64,000 bases of DNA, taken from assembly GCA_018066125.1 (NCBI GenBank), contig JAGHSA010000051.1, forward strand, positions 1-64,000, given 5' to 3'. The stretch's first letter is position 1; each line of letters starts with the position of its first letter. A program made the position numbers and the translations under genes. Below the pieces are notes generated by a model. The model worked only from the letters and a program-made list of their open reading frames with translations, was not told the DNA's origin and searched no databases. Of this stretch, positions 47,178 through 54,974 are shown one piece after another. The DNA is from Candidatus Cryptobacteroides onthequi. GTDB taxonomy: Bacteria; Bacteroidota; Bacteroidia; Bacteroidales; UBA932.

Positions 47178-47270
47178 GTTCTCTGAAGATGGTTTTTCGG
47201 GAGGCCGGTTTCTGTGAGCGTTTTGTAAGGCATCATCGGCATCCACCATCGCGATTTCAAATCACAATGT

Positions 47271-47302
47271 AAGGCATCCACCGGCGCGGCGGATGCCTTT
47301 TT
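47271..47302 (+). terminator. Terminator of the tricorn-like gene
   Basis: AAGGCATCC (47271-47279) pairs with GGATGCCTT (47291-47299) around a GC-rich loop and runs into TTTTT. A partial AAGGCATC copy lies just upstream at 47227. Confidence 0.8.
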
Positions 47303-47440
47303 CATGGGCCATGCAGCCCTCTATTTGCCGTACTGCAGGGCAAACTTGCCAAAATCCCTCGCGGCTGTTCTTTTCGTACTGTGAAGGTTCGCAGTTTCCG
47401 CTGGCGGATGTGCCGTGGCTGACGCAGCTGCGCTGGGCCG

Positions 47441-47548
47441 CCATAGCGACGGAGGCAAAGCTTCTGCGGCGGGCGTTGCGGAGCTCTTCTTCGCCCGCAA
47501 AGAGGCTTTCCCGCAGTCGCGACAGTGGCGGCAGAATCAGCCGAGAAA
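47441..47548. repeat. Composite intergenic repeat, copy A
   Basis: Starts CCATAGCG and ends TCAGCCGAGAAA. It contains the hairpin GCGGGCG-loop-CGCCCGC followed by CAAAG and TTCCCGCAG. Copy B lies at 52890-52996 in the same orientation, with small differences mostly in short variable patches. Confidence 0.8.
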
Positions 47549-47609
47549 CCAGGGGAAAACTCGGCTGTTTTGAGGTCGAACAGCGTTATATTCGCGAAAA
47601 CAGACGCTG
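47538..47609. repeat. Two perfect inverted repeats of the REP-like family
   Basis: CAGCCGAG (47538-47545) pairs perfectly with CTCGGCTG (47560-47567), and CAGCGT (47581-47586) with ACGCTG (47604-47609). The TTCAG-type heads are 43 bases apart instead of 51. The first uses the same stem core (CAGCCG/CGGCTG) as the units at 53 kb. Confidence 0.65.
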
Positions 47610-47669
47610 AAGGCAGTAGAGGAACAAGATACGCAAAGCCGGGGAGGAGCCAGACACGAAGAGCGGCTA

Positions 47670-47700
47670 TTTCATATCCCAAGATATTGGAGTAAATTTG
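47670..47700 (+). promoter_or_regulatory. queA promoter
   Basis: TTTC (47670-47673), 19 bases, then TAAATTTG (47693-47700), close to the TTTG-N19-21-TAnnTTTG consensus. The ATG follows only 7 bases after the element, so the leader must be very short or absent. Confidence 0.5.
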
Positions 47701-47707
47701 CAGTGTT

Positions 47708-48916
47708 ATGATTGACATCAGAATCGAAGATTACAACTACCCGCTTCCTGACGAGAGGATAGCCAAGTATCCACTCGCCGAAAGAGACTCATCAAAACTG
47801 CTGAGATACCGCGACGGGGAAGTTGACGAGCATACTTTCAAAGACCTCCCGGGTCTTCTCCCATCAGGTGCGCTGATGGTGTTCAACGACACCAAGGTAG
47901 TGCCTGCAAGACTCTTTTTCAAAAGGGATACAGGCGCACACATCGAGATATTCTGCCTTGAGCCCATAGATCCGCCGGAATACAACACCATATTCGCCAC
48001 AACATCCACATGCCGCTGGAAATGCGTCATCGGCAATGCCAAGCGCTGGAAAAGCGACATACTCTCACTGATCAACCCTGACAATGATGATGCTGTCGCC
48101 GCAATGGACCTGAAGGCCGAGCTCATCGAAAGGGACGGCCAGACCGGCACCGTACAGTTCTCATGGAAGGACGGATCCGTATTCTCCAATGTGCTCGACC
48201 GCTGCGGCAGGATTCCCATTCCGCCGTATCTCAACCGCGAGACAGAAGCCATCGACCTTGAAAGGTACCAGACCACATATGCGCACATCCGCGGCTCTGT
48301 GGCAGCGCCGACCGCAGGTCTCCATTTCACGGAGCAGGTGCTCGATGAGATACGCGCCAGGGGCATAGACACACGCAATGTATGCCTCCATGTCGGAGCT
48401 GGAACCTTCCTGCCGGTGAAGAGTTCCAATGTGGCCGACCATCCCATGCACAGGGAGCCGTTTTCGGTGAAAAGGTCGCTCCTGAAGGAACTTGCCGCAA
48501 AGGGGGAGCGTCCCCTCATTGCAGTCGGCACTACATCGGTCCGCACCCTCGAATCGCTGTATTATCTGGGAGTGAGCATCATCGAGCATGGTGAGCCGCG
48601 GGACGTGGCGCAATGGGCGCCTTATGAGAGAGAGTATTCCCATACCACTGAAGAATCGCTCAGGGCCATCGTGGACTATATGGACAGGAACGGTCTGGAA
48701 GAGATCAAGGCAGGTACAAGGATCATCATCGTGCCGGGATTCAGGTTCAGGCTCGTGGACATGCTGGTGACCAACTTCCACCAGCCGGAAAGTACCCTCA
48801 TACTTCTGATCTCGGCATTCGTGGCTGGTGACTGGAAGACCATCTACAACTACGCCCTAGGACACGGATTCCGTTTCCTGAGCTACGGAGACAGCTCACT
48901 GTTGTACAGGCGATAG
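47708..48916 (+). CDS. queA: QueA, S-adenosylmethionine:tRNA ribosyltransferase-isomerase
   Basis: A 402-residue enzyme that builds epoxyqueuosine on the tRNA wobble base from preQ1 and SAM. Family segments are YPLPDERIAKYPL, SGALMVFNDTKVVPARL, RCGRIPIPPYLNRE, YQTTYAHIRGSVAAPTAGLHFT and VTNFHQPESTLILL. It is about 50 residues longer than the Proteobacterial form, with the extra length in the middle (about 85-150). No preQ1 riboswitch-like structure is evident upstream. Confidence 0.94.
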   Translation: MIDIRIEDYNYPLPDERIAKYPLAERDSSKLLRYRDGEVDEHTFKDLPGLLPSGALMVFNDTKVVPARLFFKRDTGAHIEIFCLEPIDPPEYNTIFATTSTCRWKCVIGNAKRWKSDILSLINPDNDDAVAAMDLKAELIERDGQTGTVQFSWKDGSVFSNVLDRCGRIPIPPYLNRETEAIDLERYQTTYAHIRGSVAAPTAGLHFTEQVLDEIRARGIDTRNVCLHVGAGTFLPVKSSNVADHPMHREPFSVKRSLLKELAAKGERPLIAVGTTSVRTLESLYYLGVSIIEHGEPRDVAQWAPYEREYSHTTEESLRAIVDYMDRNGLEEIKAGTRIIIVPGFRFRLVDMLVTNFHQPESTLILLISAFVAGDWKTIYNYALGHGFRFLSYGDSSLLYRR

Positions 48917-48932
48917 ATTTTTATTACTTTTG
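48902..48932 (+). promoter_or_regulatory. Promoter of the acyltransferase-apbE unit
   Basis: TTG (48902-48904), 20 bases, TACTTTTG (48925-48932): a good match in sequence and spacing to the Bacteroidota housekeeping promoter. It overlaps the last codons of queA and lies 22 bases before the GTG start. Confidence 0.6.
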
Positions 48933-48954
48933 TCTGATTAACAATACAGAAAAA

Positions 48955-50115
48955 GTGGACACTAAAGAATTTGACGGGATCGCTCCTTACACTGATGAGG
49001 AGGCCCTTGAAGCGATAGCCAAGCTTTCGAGTAACAGATATATCGGCTTGATTTCCAAGTATATCTTCCCAGACAAGCCATACACATATCTCAGGGATAC
49101 ACTGAGGTCGGTCAGAAGCGTTGACGAGTTCCAGCAGATCGTGATGGGACAGGCTGTCAACTGGGTGATAGACAATTCTACTGAAGGATTCACATACGAA
49201 GGAGTCGAGAATGTAAAGGATTTCGGAGACAAGAAATTCCTGGTCATGTCAAACCACCGAGACATCGTGCTTGACCCGGCCCTGACCCAGTATGTGTTCC
49301 TTGAGAACAATATCCCGATGACCGAGATCGCCGTAGGAGACAACCTTCTTTCCAGCAAGGTCGTAGAATATATCCTCCGAAGCAACAGGATGATCAAGGT
49401 GATCCGCGGCATATCCGCCCGAGAGCTTTACCTGTCTTCACAGATACTTTCCAAGTACATACGTCAGACCATCACCTCCGGCAAGAGTTCCGTATGGATC
49501 GCCCAGAGACAGGGCCGTACCAAGAACGGCGTGGACATCACCGAGCAGGGCCTGCTCAAGATGTTCGACATGAGCGGAGAGAAGGGTTTCAAGGAGAACT
49601 TCATGGAGCTCAACATCGTTCCGTTCAGCATCTCATACGAGTATGAGCCGTGCGATGTCAGAAAGGCCAGGGAGATCCTCATTTCCAGGACTGAGAAGTA
49701 CGTGAAGAAAAAAAATGAGGACATGCACAGCATCATCATGGGCATACGCCAGAAGAAGGGCCATGTGCATCTCTGCATAGGAAAGCCTCTCACTGAGGCC
49801 GAGATAGAGGCAGCTTCACTCTGCGACAAGAATGACCGTTACTCCGGCATCAGACATGCCGTGGACCGCAGGGTGATCGAAGGATACAAACTCTGGAAAA
49901 CAAACTACATCTGCTATGACATGGTGAACGGCACCGACAAGTATGCCGACAAGTACACCAGTGACGATGTGGAGAAGTTCAAGGCTTACATGGAGCACAG
50001 ACTCAACAAGGTCGAGCGCTCACTGAACAGGGAAGAGCTCAAGGATATTTTCCTTCACATCTATGCAAACCCTGTGATAAGCAAGGAAAATTTCGAGCAG
50101 GGCATCTGGAAATAA
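48955..50115 (+). CDS. PlsC-type 1-acylglycerol-3-phosphate acyltransferase
   Basis: A 386-residue protein with a glycerolipid acyltransferase domain. Block I is MSNHRDIVLDPAL (NHxxxxD) and block III is IAQRQGRTKNGVD, the form seen in Bacteroidota. The start is a GTG at 48955; the next ATG would remove conserved sequence. A C-terminal region (about 280-386) is helical and highly charged. It probably esterifies lysophosphatidate or a related lipid at the inner membrane. apbE follows after nine bases. Confidence 0.85.
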   Translation: MDTKEFDGIAPYTDEEALEAIAKLSSNRYIGLISKYIFPDKPYTYLRDTLRSVRSVDEFQQIVMGQAVNWVIDNSTEGFTYEGVENVKDFGDKKFLVMSNHRDIVLDPALTQYVFLENNIPMTEIAVGDNLLSSKVVEYILRSNRMIKVIRGISARELYLSSQILSKYIRQTITSGKSSVWIAQRQGRTKNGVDITEQGLLKMFDMSGEKGFKENFMELNIVPFSISYEYEPCDVRKAREILISRTEKYVKKKNEDMHSIIMGIRQKKGHVHLCIGKPLTEAEIEAASLCDKNDRYSGIRHAVDRRVIEGYKLWKTNYICYDMVNGTDKYADKYTSDDVEKFKAYMEHRLNKVERSLNREELKDIFLHIYANPVISKENFEQGIWK

Positions 50116-50124
50116 TCCATCCAC

Positions 50125-50937
50125 GTGCAGATGCAGACGGAGACTGAGTATATCAGGGAGCAGAGGCTGTTCCATGGCATGGTTCCGAGAGTCATGGGAA
50201 CCAAGCTGGAGCTCATGACTGTAGGCACTGAAGAGGATGTGGCCAGGAATACCTGGAATGAGATATGCGCTGACGCCGAGAGGCTGGATTCCATGCTGAA
50301 CCGTTTCTCTCCCGAAAGCGAGATCTCTAAGATAAATGCCATGCACGGCTGCGACAGGCTGAAGATCAGCAGTGAACTGCTGGATATCCTGAGGCTGTCC
50401 ATTGACTACTGGTACAGGACAGAGGGGCTGTTTGACATAACCAGAGGCAGGATGACGGAACTGAGCCTGACGGACGAGGGATTGCTGACGATCTCATCTC
50501 CGGAGCTCACTCTTGATTTCGGGGGAATCGCGAAAGGCTACCTTCAGGCACGCACGGAAGCGAAGCTCCGCCGTTCCGGCGCGGAATGCGCGTTTGTGGA
50601 TTTCGGCAACAGCGCCATTCTGGCCATAGGACATCACCCGTTCGGGGATTCATGGAGGGTAAGCCTCCCGAACCCGTACAACGGTGCCATTCTGGACGAG
50701 TTCCAGATACGCGACAGGGCATTGTCGACTTCAGGCAACACGCCGGGATATACCGGGCATATCGTCCATCCTCTTACGGGAAAGGCGAATGTCGAAAGAA
50801 AGATAGTGTCTGTGACTGACAGAAGCGCACTCGATGCAGAGGTGCTCTCCACAGCACTCATGATAGCGGACGAGGGGCAGAGGCTCAGGATCGGTAGGTC
50901 CTTCCCGGCTGCCCAGATAAAAACATATCATTTATGA
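50125..50937 (+). CDS. apbE: ApbE-type FAD:protein FMN transferase
   Basis: A 270-residue flavin transferase that attaches FMN to Thr or Ser of exported proteins such as RnfG, NqrC or related reductases. Motifs include MLNRFSPESEISKIN, LDFGGIAKGY and STSGNTPGYTGHIVHPLTGKA. Start is the GTG at 50125 or the ATG at 50131. No signal peptide or lipobox is seen, which is unusual because most ApbE proteins are exported. Its stop overlaps the next start as ATGA. Confidence 0.9.
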   Translation: MQMQTETEYIREQRLFHGMVPRVMGTKLELMTVGTEEDVARNTWNEICADAERLDSMLNRFSPESEISKINAMHGCDRLKISSELLDILRLSIDYWYRTEGLFDITRGRMTELSLTDEGLLTISSPELTLDFGGIAKGYLQARTEAKLRRSGAECAFVDFGNSAILAIGHHPFGDSWRVSLPNPYNGAILDEFQIRDRALSTSGNTPGYTGHIVHPLTGKANVERKIVSVTDRSALDAEVLSTALMIADEGQRLRIGRSFPAAQIKTYHL

Positions 50938-52259
50938 AAGAAGAGACACAAGGCGTAGATCTTGGTCTGAGAAAGTTCATCAAGGAACTTGGATTCATCA
51001 CGGGCGGCACTTCACTGCTTGCAACCGCACCGTGGCTGTCTTCCTGCACTCCTGAGAAGCTCGAGGAAATCAAGAGCGAGAAGAAGGCCAGAGTGGCTGT
51101 CATCGGCACAGGTTCCCGCGGACAGTATCATATCCACAACCTGAAAAACATCCCCCATGCGGAGCTTGTGGCTCTGTGTGATATCTATCAGCCCAATCTC
51201 GAGACGGCTCTGGCTCTCTGCCCGGGAGCCAAGACTTATACCGACTACAGGAGACTTCTGGAGGACAAGGATATCGACGGTGTGATCATCACCACACCTC
51301 TTCATCTCCATGCTCCCATCACTCTTGACGCCCTTTCTGCAGGAAAGCATGTGTTCTGCGAGAAGGCCATGGCCCGTACGATAGAGGAGTGCAGGGCCGT
51401 GTATGATGCATACACCAAGACCGACAAGGTGCTTTATTTCTGCATGCAGAGGATGTATGATGAGAAGTACATCAAGGCCATGCAGCTCATCGGTGCCGGA
51501 CTCATCGGCGACATTGTGGGCATGAGGTGCCATTGGTTCAGAAACGCAGACTGGCGTCGTCCTGTCCCTTCTCCTGAACTGGAGCGCCACATCAACTGGA
51601 GACTCTACAAGGAATACTCCGGCGGCCTCATGACCGAGCTCGGCACACATCAGATCGAAGTCTGCAACTGGGCGACACATATGATCCCTACCACGATATG
51701 CGGTCAGGGAGGTATCGTGCACTGGAAGGACGGACGTGAGGTCTATGACAGCGTCAATGTCTCTTACAGATACTCCGACGGCCGTATCATCACATACGAA
51801 TCTCTGATTTCCAACAAGTTCAACGGCATGGAGGAGCAGATTCTCGGAAGCAAGGGTACCATCGACCTGGCGAAGGGCGTGTATTACCTCGAAGAGGACA
51901 ATATGATATCCGGTATGCGTCAGCTTCTCGATCAGGTCAAAACCGGTGTCTTTGCGGCCATTCCGACCGCAGGACCGAGCTGGAAGCCTGAGCTCAAGTC
52001 TGCATATGTCCCTCATCCTGTGGTTGAAGGCGGATTCAGTGTGGTCGGTGGAGAGAGCATGATCGGCGCAGCTCAGGACGGTTCAGATGCAATCCTTTCG
52101 GCATTCTGCCAGTCATGTATCACCGGTGAGAAGGCCAAGGATGTCGTGGAGGAGGCATATTATTCAACTGTCCTCTGTCTGCTCGGCAACACCGCAATGG
52201 AAGAGAACAGGGTCATCACTTTCCCTGAAGAGTACAAGATCCCTTATATGAAGTTCTGA
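50934..52259 (+). CDS. Gfo/Idh/MocA-family oxidoreductase with export signal
   Basis: A 441-residue NAD(P)-binding protein. The Rossmann fold begins with VAVIGTGSRGQYHI (about 58-71), and CEKAMA (about 142) corresponds to the EKP motif. The N-terminus has GFITGGTSLLATAPWLSSC, a hydrophobic segment ending in a possible lipobox Cys near residue 39, so it is likely exported and anchored. Several exported members of this superfamily act as NAD-dependent glycosidases (GH109), others as sugar dehydrogenases. The substrate is not fixed by the sequence. Confidence 0.82.
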   Translation: MKEETQGVDLGLRKFIKELGFITGGTSLLATAPWLSSCTPEKLEEIKSEKKARVAVIGTGSRGQYHIHNLKNIPHAELVALCDIYQPNLETALALCPGAKTYTDYRRLLEDKDIDGVIITTPLHLHAPITLDALSAGKHVFCEKAMARTIEECRAVYDAYTKTDKVLYFCMQRMYDEKYIKAMQLIGAGLIGDIVGMRCHWFRNADWRRPVPSPELERHINWRLYKEYSGGLMTELGTHQIEVCNWATHMIPTTICGQGGIVHWKDGREVYDSVNVSYRYSDGRIITYESLISNKFNGMEEQILGSKGTIDLAKGVYYLEEDNMISGMRQLLDQVKTGVFAAIPTAGPSWKPELKSAYVPHPVVEGGFSVVGGESMIGAAQDGSDAILSAFCQSCITGEKAKDVVEEAYYSTVLCLLGNTAMEENRVITFPEEYKIPYMKF

Positions 52260-52260
52260 G

Positions 52261-52506
52261 ATGAAAGATATAGTGATTACCGGAAAGAAGCTCAGGAATG
52301 AGCTCTTCATCATCCTCGGATGTTTTGTGGCAGCGTGCCTTGTCAATGTCTATGCCATTATCCACTATTCAAGACCTGTCTCTGAGCTCTTTACTCAGAT
52401 AGGTTTTGTCGCGGTGACGGCTGTTCTGATCTTTGCCGTCCTGACGGTCGTCCGAGTTGTCGTCTGGCTTGTGCTGGCGGTTGTCCGCAGGTGTCTCGGC
52501 AGATAA
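52261..52506 (+). CDS. Small two-helix membrane protein, unknown
   Basis: An 81-residue protein with two membrane helices (about 13-33 and 46-75), a short charged loop and a basic tail (RRCLGR). It follows the oxidoreductase stop after one base and precedes a strong terminator, so it is the last gene of the acyltransferase-apbE-oxidoreductase operon. No family is recognised. Confidence 0.6.
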   Translation: MKDIVITGKKLRNELFIILGCFVAACLVNVYAIIHYSRPVSELFTQIGFVAVTAVLIFAVLTVVRVVVWLVLAVVRRCLGR

Positions 52507-52534
52507 TAAGCGTATTCAGACATACATGATAATC

Positions 52535-52567
52535 AAAAAGGCTGACGTGAAAGTCAGCCTTTTTTTC
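52535..52567 (+). terminator. Strong rho-independent terminator
   Basis: AGGCTGAC (52539-52546), loop GTGAAA, GTCAGCCT (52553-52560), flanked by AAAA and TTTTTTT. Closes the acyltransferase to membrane-protein operon. Confidence 0.92.
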
Positions 52568-52636
52568 TCTCGTCAGCCACTATCTTTCTTGTTACCAGCA
52601 GGCTGTGCCGTGACTTTCGCCTCAGCGACACGAGCC

Positions 52637-52840
52637 GAGCCTGAGACGGGCAGTCACTTGCTCCTGGGTTCGCAGCGGCTGCTTCGGCATCGTCATCGCC
52701 TGTCGCGGCTGACTCCTCCCTTTTAGTCTGCTTCGCAGCCTAACGGTCGTCAATCACACGCCGCTCCCGGGCGGCTCTTCCGACACCTCAGCTATTCCGC
52801 CGCTGCTCCAAGTCGCCGCGTGACTTCCCGACTCAGGCTC
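52637..52840. repeat. Long-range inverted repeat
   Basis: A 21-base arm starting GAGCCTGAGACGGG (52637-52657) is the near-perfect complement of the arm GTGACTTCCCGACTCAGGCTC (52820-52840; 19 of 21 pair). About 160 bases lie between the arms and TTTTTG follows. Possibly a structured RNA or the remnant of a small element. Confidence 0.55.
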
Positions 52841-52889
52841 TTTTTGTCGTGCCGTTAAATTCGAATACTTCTGAATTATGCCCGCCGCC

Positions 52890-52996
52890 CCATAGCGGCG
52901 GAGGGTTTGCCCCTGCGGCGGGCGTTGCGGAGCTCCTCTTCGCCCGCAAAGGGGCATTCCCGCAGACGCGGTAGGGTGGCAGTTTCAGCCGAGAAA
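52890..52996. repeat. Composite intergenic repeat, copy B
   Basis: Second copy of the repeat seen at 47441-47548. The core GCGGCGGGCGTTGCGGAGCT and the closing TCAGCCGAGAAA are the same. Its end merges with the first 51-bp-family unit, which shows that the composite repeat and the 51-bp units belong to one system. Confidence 0.8.
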
Positions 52997-53120
52997 ATGG
53001 CAAATAATCGTCTGTCTGAGAGATGGCATCACGTTTCAGACGTGTATTGCGCAGAAACGCGGCTAAAATGGAGCAGAGCACCGATTTCAGCCGTGAAATC
53101 ATCGGATATGCGGCTGTCAG
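52984..53120. repeat. Three 51-bp-family units
   Basis: Heads TTCAGCCGAGAAA, TTCAGACGTG and TTCAGCCGTGAAATC start at 52984, 53035 and 53086, exactly 51 bases apart. In the third, CAGCCG (53088-53093) pairs with CGGCTG (53111-53116). Confidence 0.85.
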
Positions 53121-53178
53121 GTCTCTGAAGCCGGTTATGCTGCATGCCTGAGGCCGGCATCTACGGGGAACCGATCAT

Positions 53179-53260
53179 TTCTGACATGAAAGAGGCCTTT
53201 TACATGTCAATTTGCTGGTCTTCTGTGTGTTTTGACATGAAAAGAGGCATTATCATGTCA
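53179..53260. repeat. Two palindromic units with an alternative stem
   Basis: TGACATG (53182-53188 and 53233-53239) pairs perfectly with CATGTCA (53203-53209 and 53254-53260). The two units are 51 bases apart, and the stem arms sit at nearly the same offsets as the CAGCCG/CGGCTG arms of the unit at 53086. The loop in each begins AAA and contains GAGGC. Confidence 0.85.
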
Positions 53261-53297
53261 ATTATCAACAGGTCGCTGATCTTGGCGGCACGAGCCT

Positions 53298-53341
53298 AGC
53301 ACCGATTTCAGCCGTGAAATCATCGGATATGCGGCTGTCAG
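53298..53341. repeat. Exact 44-bp duplicate of 53077-53120
   Basis: The 44 bases starting AGCACCGATTTCAGCC are identical to 53077-53120 and include the full CAGCCG/CGGCTG hairpin, which points to recent copying of one unit. Confidence 0.9.
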
Positions 53342-53523
53342 AAAGGCGAAGACCTGGAAGCGGATCTTCTCTGCGCCGACCCACAGCCACGAAGATCCGG
53401 TGGACAATCAGCTGCGGAAGGCCGTCGAGGAGTCAGACCCGAAGGGCGAACTCCGAGACATTGCCTGGAGCAGCTGCTTTGTCCAACGGTCGGAGGGGCG
53501 GCAAGCTCAAAGGGCGGCAACCT

Positions 53524-53567
53524 CAAAAACAAGTTCTACTGGCAGTGCTATGACATACCAGTAGAAC
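53524..53567 (-). terminator. Terminator of the cysteate synthase operon
   Basis: GTTCTACTGG (53533-53542) pairs perfectly with CCAGTAGAAC (53558-53567). On the minus strand the stem is followed by TTGTTTTTG. It lies about 50 bases after the cysteate synthase stop. Confidence 0.8.
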
Positions 53568-53617
53568 CAGATTTGAATAATCTCCCGAGCAAAAGCTGAG
53601 AGAGACGGTGTAAATGT

Positions 53618-54952
53618 CTACTCGCTCTTGGACTCTTTTGCAAGCCTGCGGCGCTTCCTGGCCGGCTTCTCGAACAGTGCGTCCACCTGCGCGATGATCT
53701 CGGCAGCAGGGAGGTCCGGACTGATCACGAGATCAGGCTCCTTTACATAATAGCCGCGGCTCTGTGCGGCAAGACTTCCACCACCGGTGACATTGACCAT
53801 GATGACATCCTCCTTTTTGACCTGTCCGCTCTCGACAGCCTGCGCGAGACTTGCGACAGCTGTGGCTGCAGCAGGGAAGATGTCATATCCCTCGAGATTG
53901 CGATACATGAGAATCCATCTGACAATCTCGTCATTGGTCACCTTGAAGAAATCTCCGCCTGTGTCTTCGAGTGCATCGAAAAGACCGCCTGCGATGCTGT
54001 ACGGAGGTTTTCTGTTGGAAAGCACCTTGGCAAGAATCACCTCGGCATCCCTTCTCGACTGCTCTGGTGTGAGATCGAGGAGCTGTCTCTGATGAGCCTT
54101 CCATGAGTCATACATGATGGTGAATGGGATATTCTGGGACACAAAGAGCTTCATCTTGTGGGTACCGAAACGTCCGTCCTCGATGAGTCGGAGGTTGTTC
54201 TCCCACGCTGCAATGGCACCGGTACCGCTTCCCACCGCCTGGAAATACGCATCCGGGATGCGTCCTATGCACTCGACCGCACTGAGGAGTGTGGTGCCCA
54301 TACCGTCACGGCGAGCCACATTCTTGGCACCGCCTTCGGCGAAATATCTTGGCGACTGGCAGATCTTGTCACCGAGAGCGATGGCGTCAAAGTAATCCGA
54401 ACCGGAAGGGGTCGCGATCATCTTGACACAGCTGTTGAGCTTCGAACGGAACCAGAGGTCACGGAAATTGTCTGCAGGCACACAGATGACGATAGGGATG
54501 TTGTTGTCCGAACATACCTGTGCGAAAGCGCGGGCAGTGTTGCCGGCAGACTGCACTACAAGCACCTTGTCACTGTTCTTAGGCAGACGTCCGCACACTG
54601 AAAACGCCTCAGTCTCCTTGAATGAACAGGTCTCCATGGTGGCACCGATCTTAGGATTGTATCCTGAGAAGGTGATATAGAGGTTGTCAAGTCCCAGATG
54701 CTCTGCAAGACCCTTGCTCTTGTATGTGACAGGAGCGCAGGATTTCTTGAGGACGCGGCTGATAGGAAGCCAGTTGGCATAACGGTAGATGCCGTCGAGA
54801 TCTTCCCTCGGCGTGAACTGTTTGGTCTCATAGATAGCCCTCACCAGTGATGGCGACTGGGTGTCGGGATCGGCGAGAGTCCATCCTGCATCAGAAAGGA
54901 TGTGACCGTCGATAACATTCATCAGCTGGTAGCTGGTAGGAGTGAATTTCAT
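53618..54952 (-). CDS. Cysteate synthase (threonine synthase-like PLP enzyme)
   Basis: A 444-residue fold-type II PLP enzyme. The PLP Lys is K112 in TCSFKETEAFSVCGR. The sequence closely follows Bacteroidales proteins annotated as cysteate synthase, which make L-cysteate from phosphoserine and sulfite. Matching segments are LYITFSGYNPKIGA, FAEGGAKNVARRDGM and YFQAVGSGTGAIAAWE. Cysteate is the precursor of sulfonolipids (capnines) in several Bacteroidota. No capnine synthase is in the window. The tail is Lys/Arg-rich. It follows the antiporter gene by 22 bases. Confidence 0.82.
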   Translation of the reverse strand: MKFTPTSYQLMNVIDGHILSDAGWTLADPDTQSPSLVRAIYETKQFTPREDLDGIYRYANWLPISRVLKKSCAPVTYKSKGLAEHLGLDNLYITFSGYNPKIGATMETCSFKETEAFSVCGRLPKNSDKVLVVQSAGNTARAFAQVCSDNNIPIVICVPADNFRDLWFRSKLNSCVKMIATPSGSDYFDAIALGDKICQSPRYFAEGGAKNVARRDGMGTTLLSAVECIGRIPDAYFQAVGSGTGAIAAWENNLRLIEDGRFGTHKMKLFVSQNIPFTIMYDSWKAHQRQLLDLTPEQSRRDAEVILAKVLSNRKPPYSIAGGLFDALEDTGGDFFKVTNDEIVRWILMYRNLEGYDIFPAAATAVASLAQAVESGQVKKEDVIMVNVTGGGSLAAQSRGYYVKEPDLVISPDLPAAEIIAQVDALFEKPARKRRRLAKESKSE

Positions 54953-54974
54953 TGCTATATGGTTTTAGTATTTA

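Larger units (their letters stand above)
47178..47707. other. Repeat-rich gap between the tricorn-like gene and queA
   Basis: About 530 bases with no convincing gene. It holds the terminator (47271-47302), one copy of a 108-bp composite repeat (47441-47548), two perfect hairpins (47538-47609) and the queA promoter. Minus-strand open frames here encode Arg- and Pro-rich peptides (PLCGRRRAPQRPP) that come from the repeat and recur at the second copy, so they are not called. Confidence 0.65.
52507..53617. other. 1.1-kb repeat-rich region without genes
   Basis: From left to right it holds the terminator (52535-52567), a long-range inverted repeat (52637-52840), composite repeat copy B (52890-52996), 51-bp-family units (52984-53120), two palindromic units with a different stem (53179-53260), a duplicated 44-bp block (53298-53341) and the cysteate synthase terminator (53524-53567). 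Open frames here lack recognisable products and run through the repeats. Confidence 0.7.

Noticed and set aside
47302..47718. Minus-strand Arg/Pro-rich frame near queA
   Set aside because: It covers the composite repeat, hairpins and queA promoter; the same peptide pieces recur at the second repeat copy, so they reflect repeated DNA, not a gene.
52457..52957. Short frames on both strands in the 52.5-53 kb gap
   Set aside because: They span a terminator, a long inverted repeat and the composite repeat, and share only repeat-derived residues.
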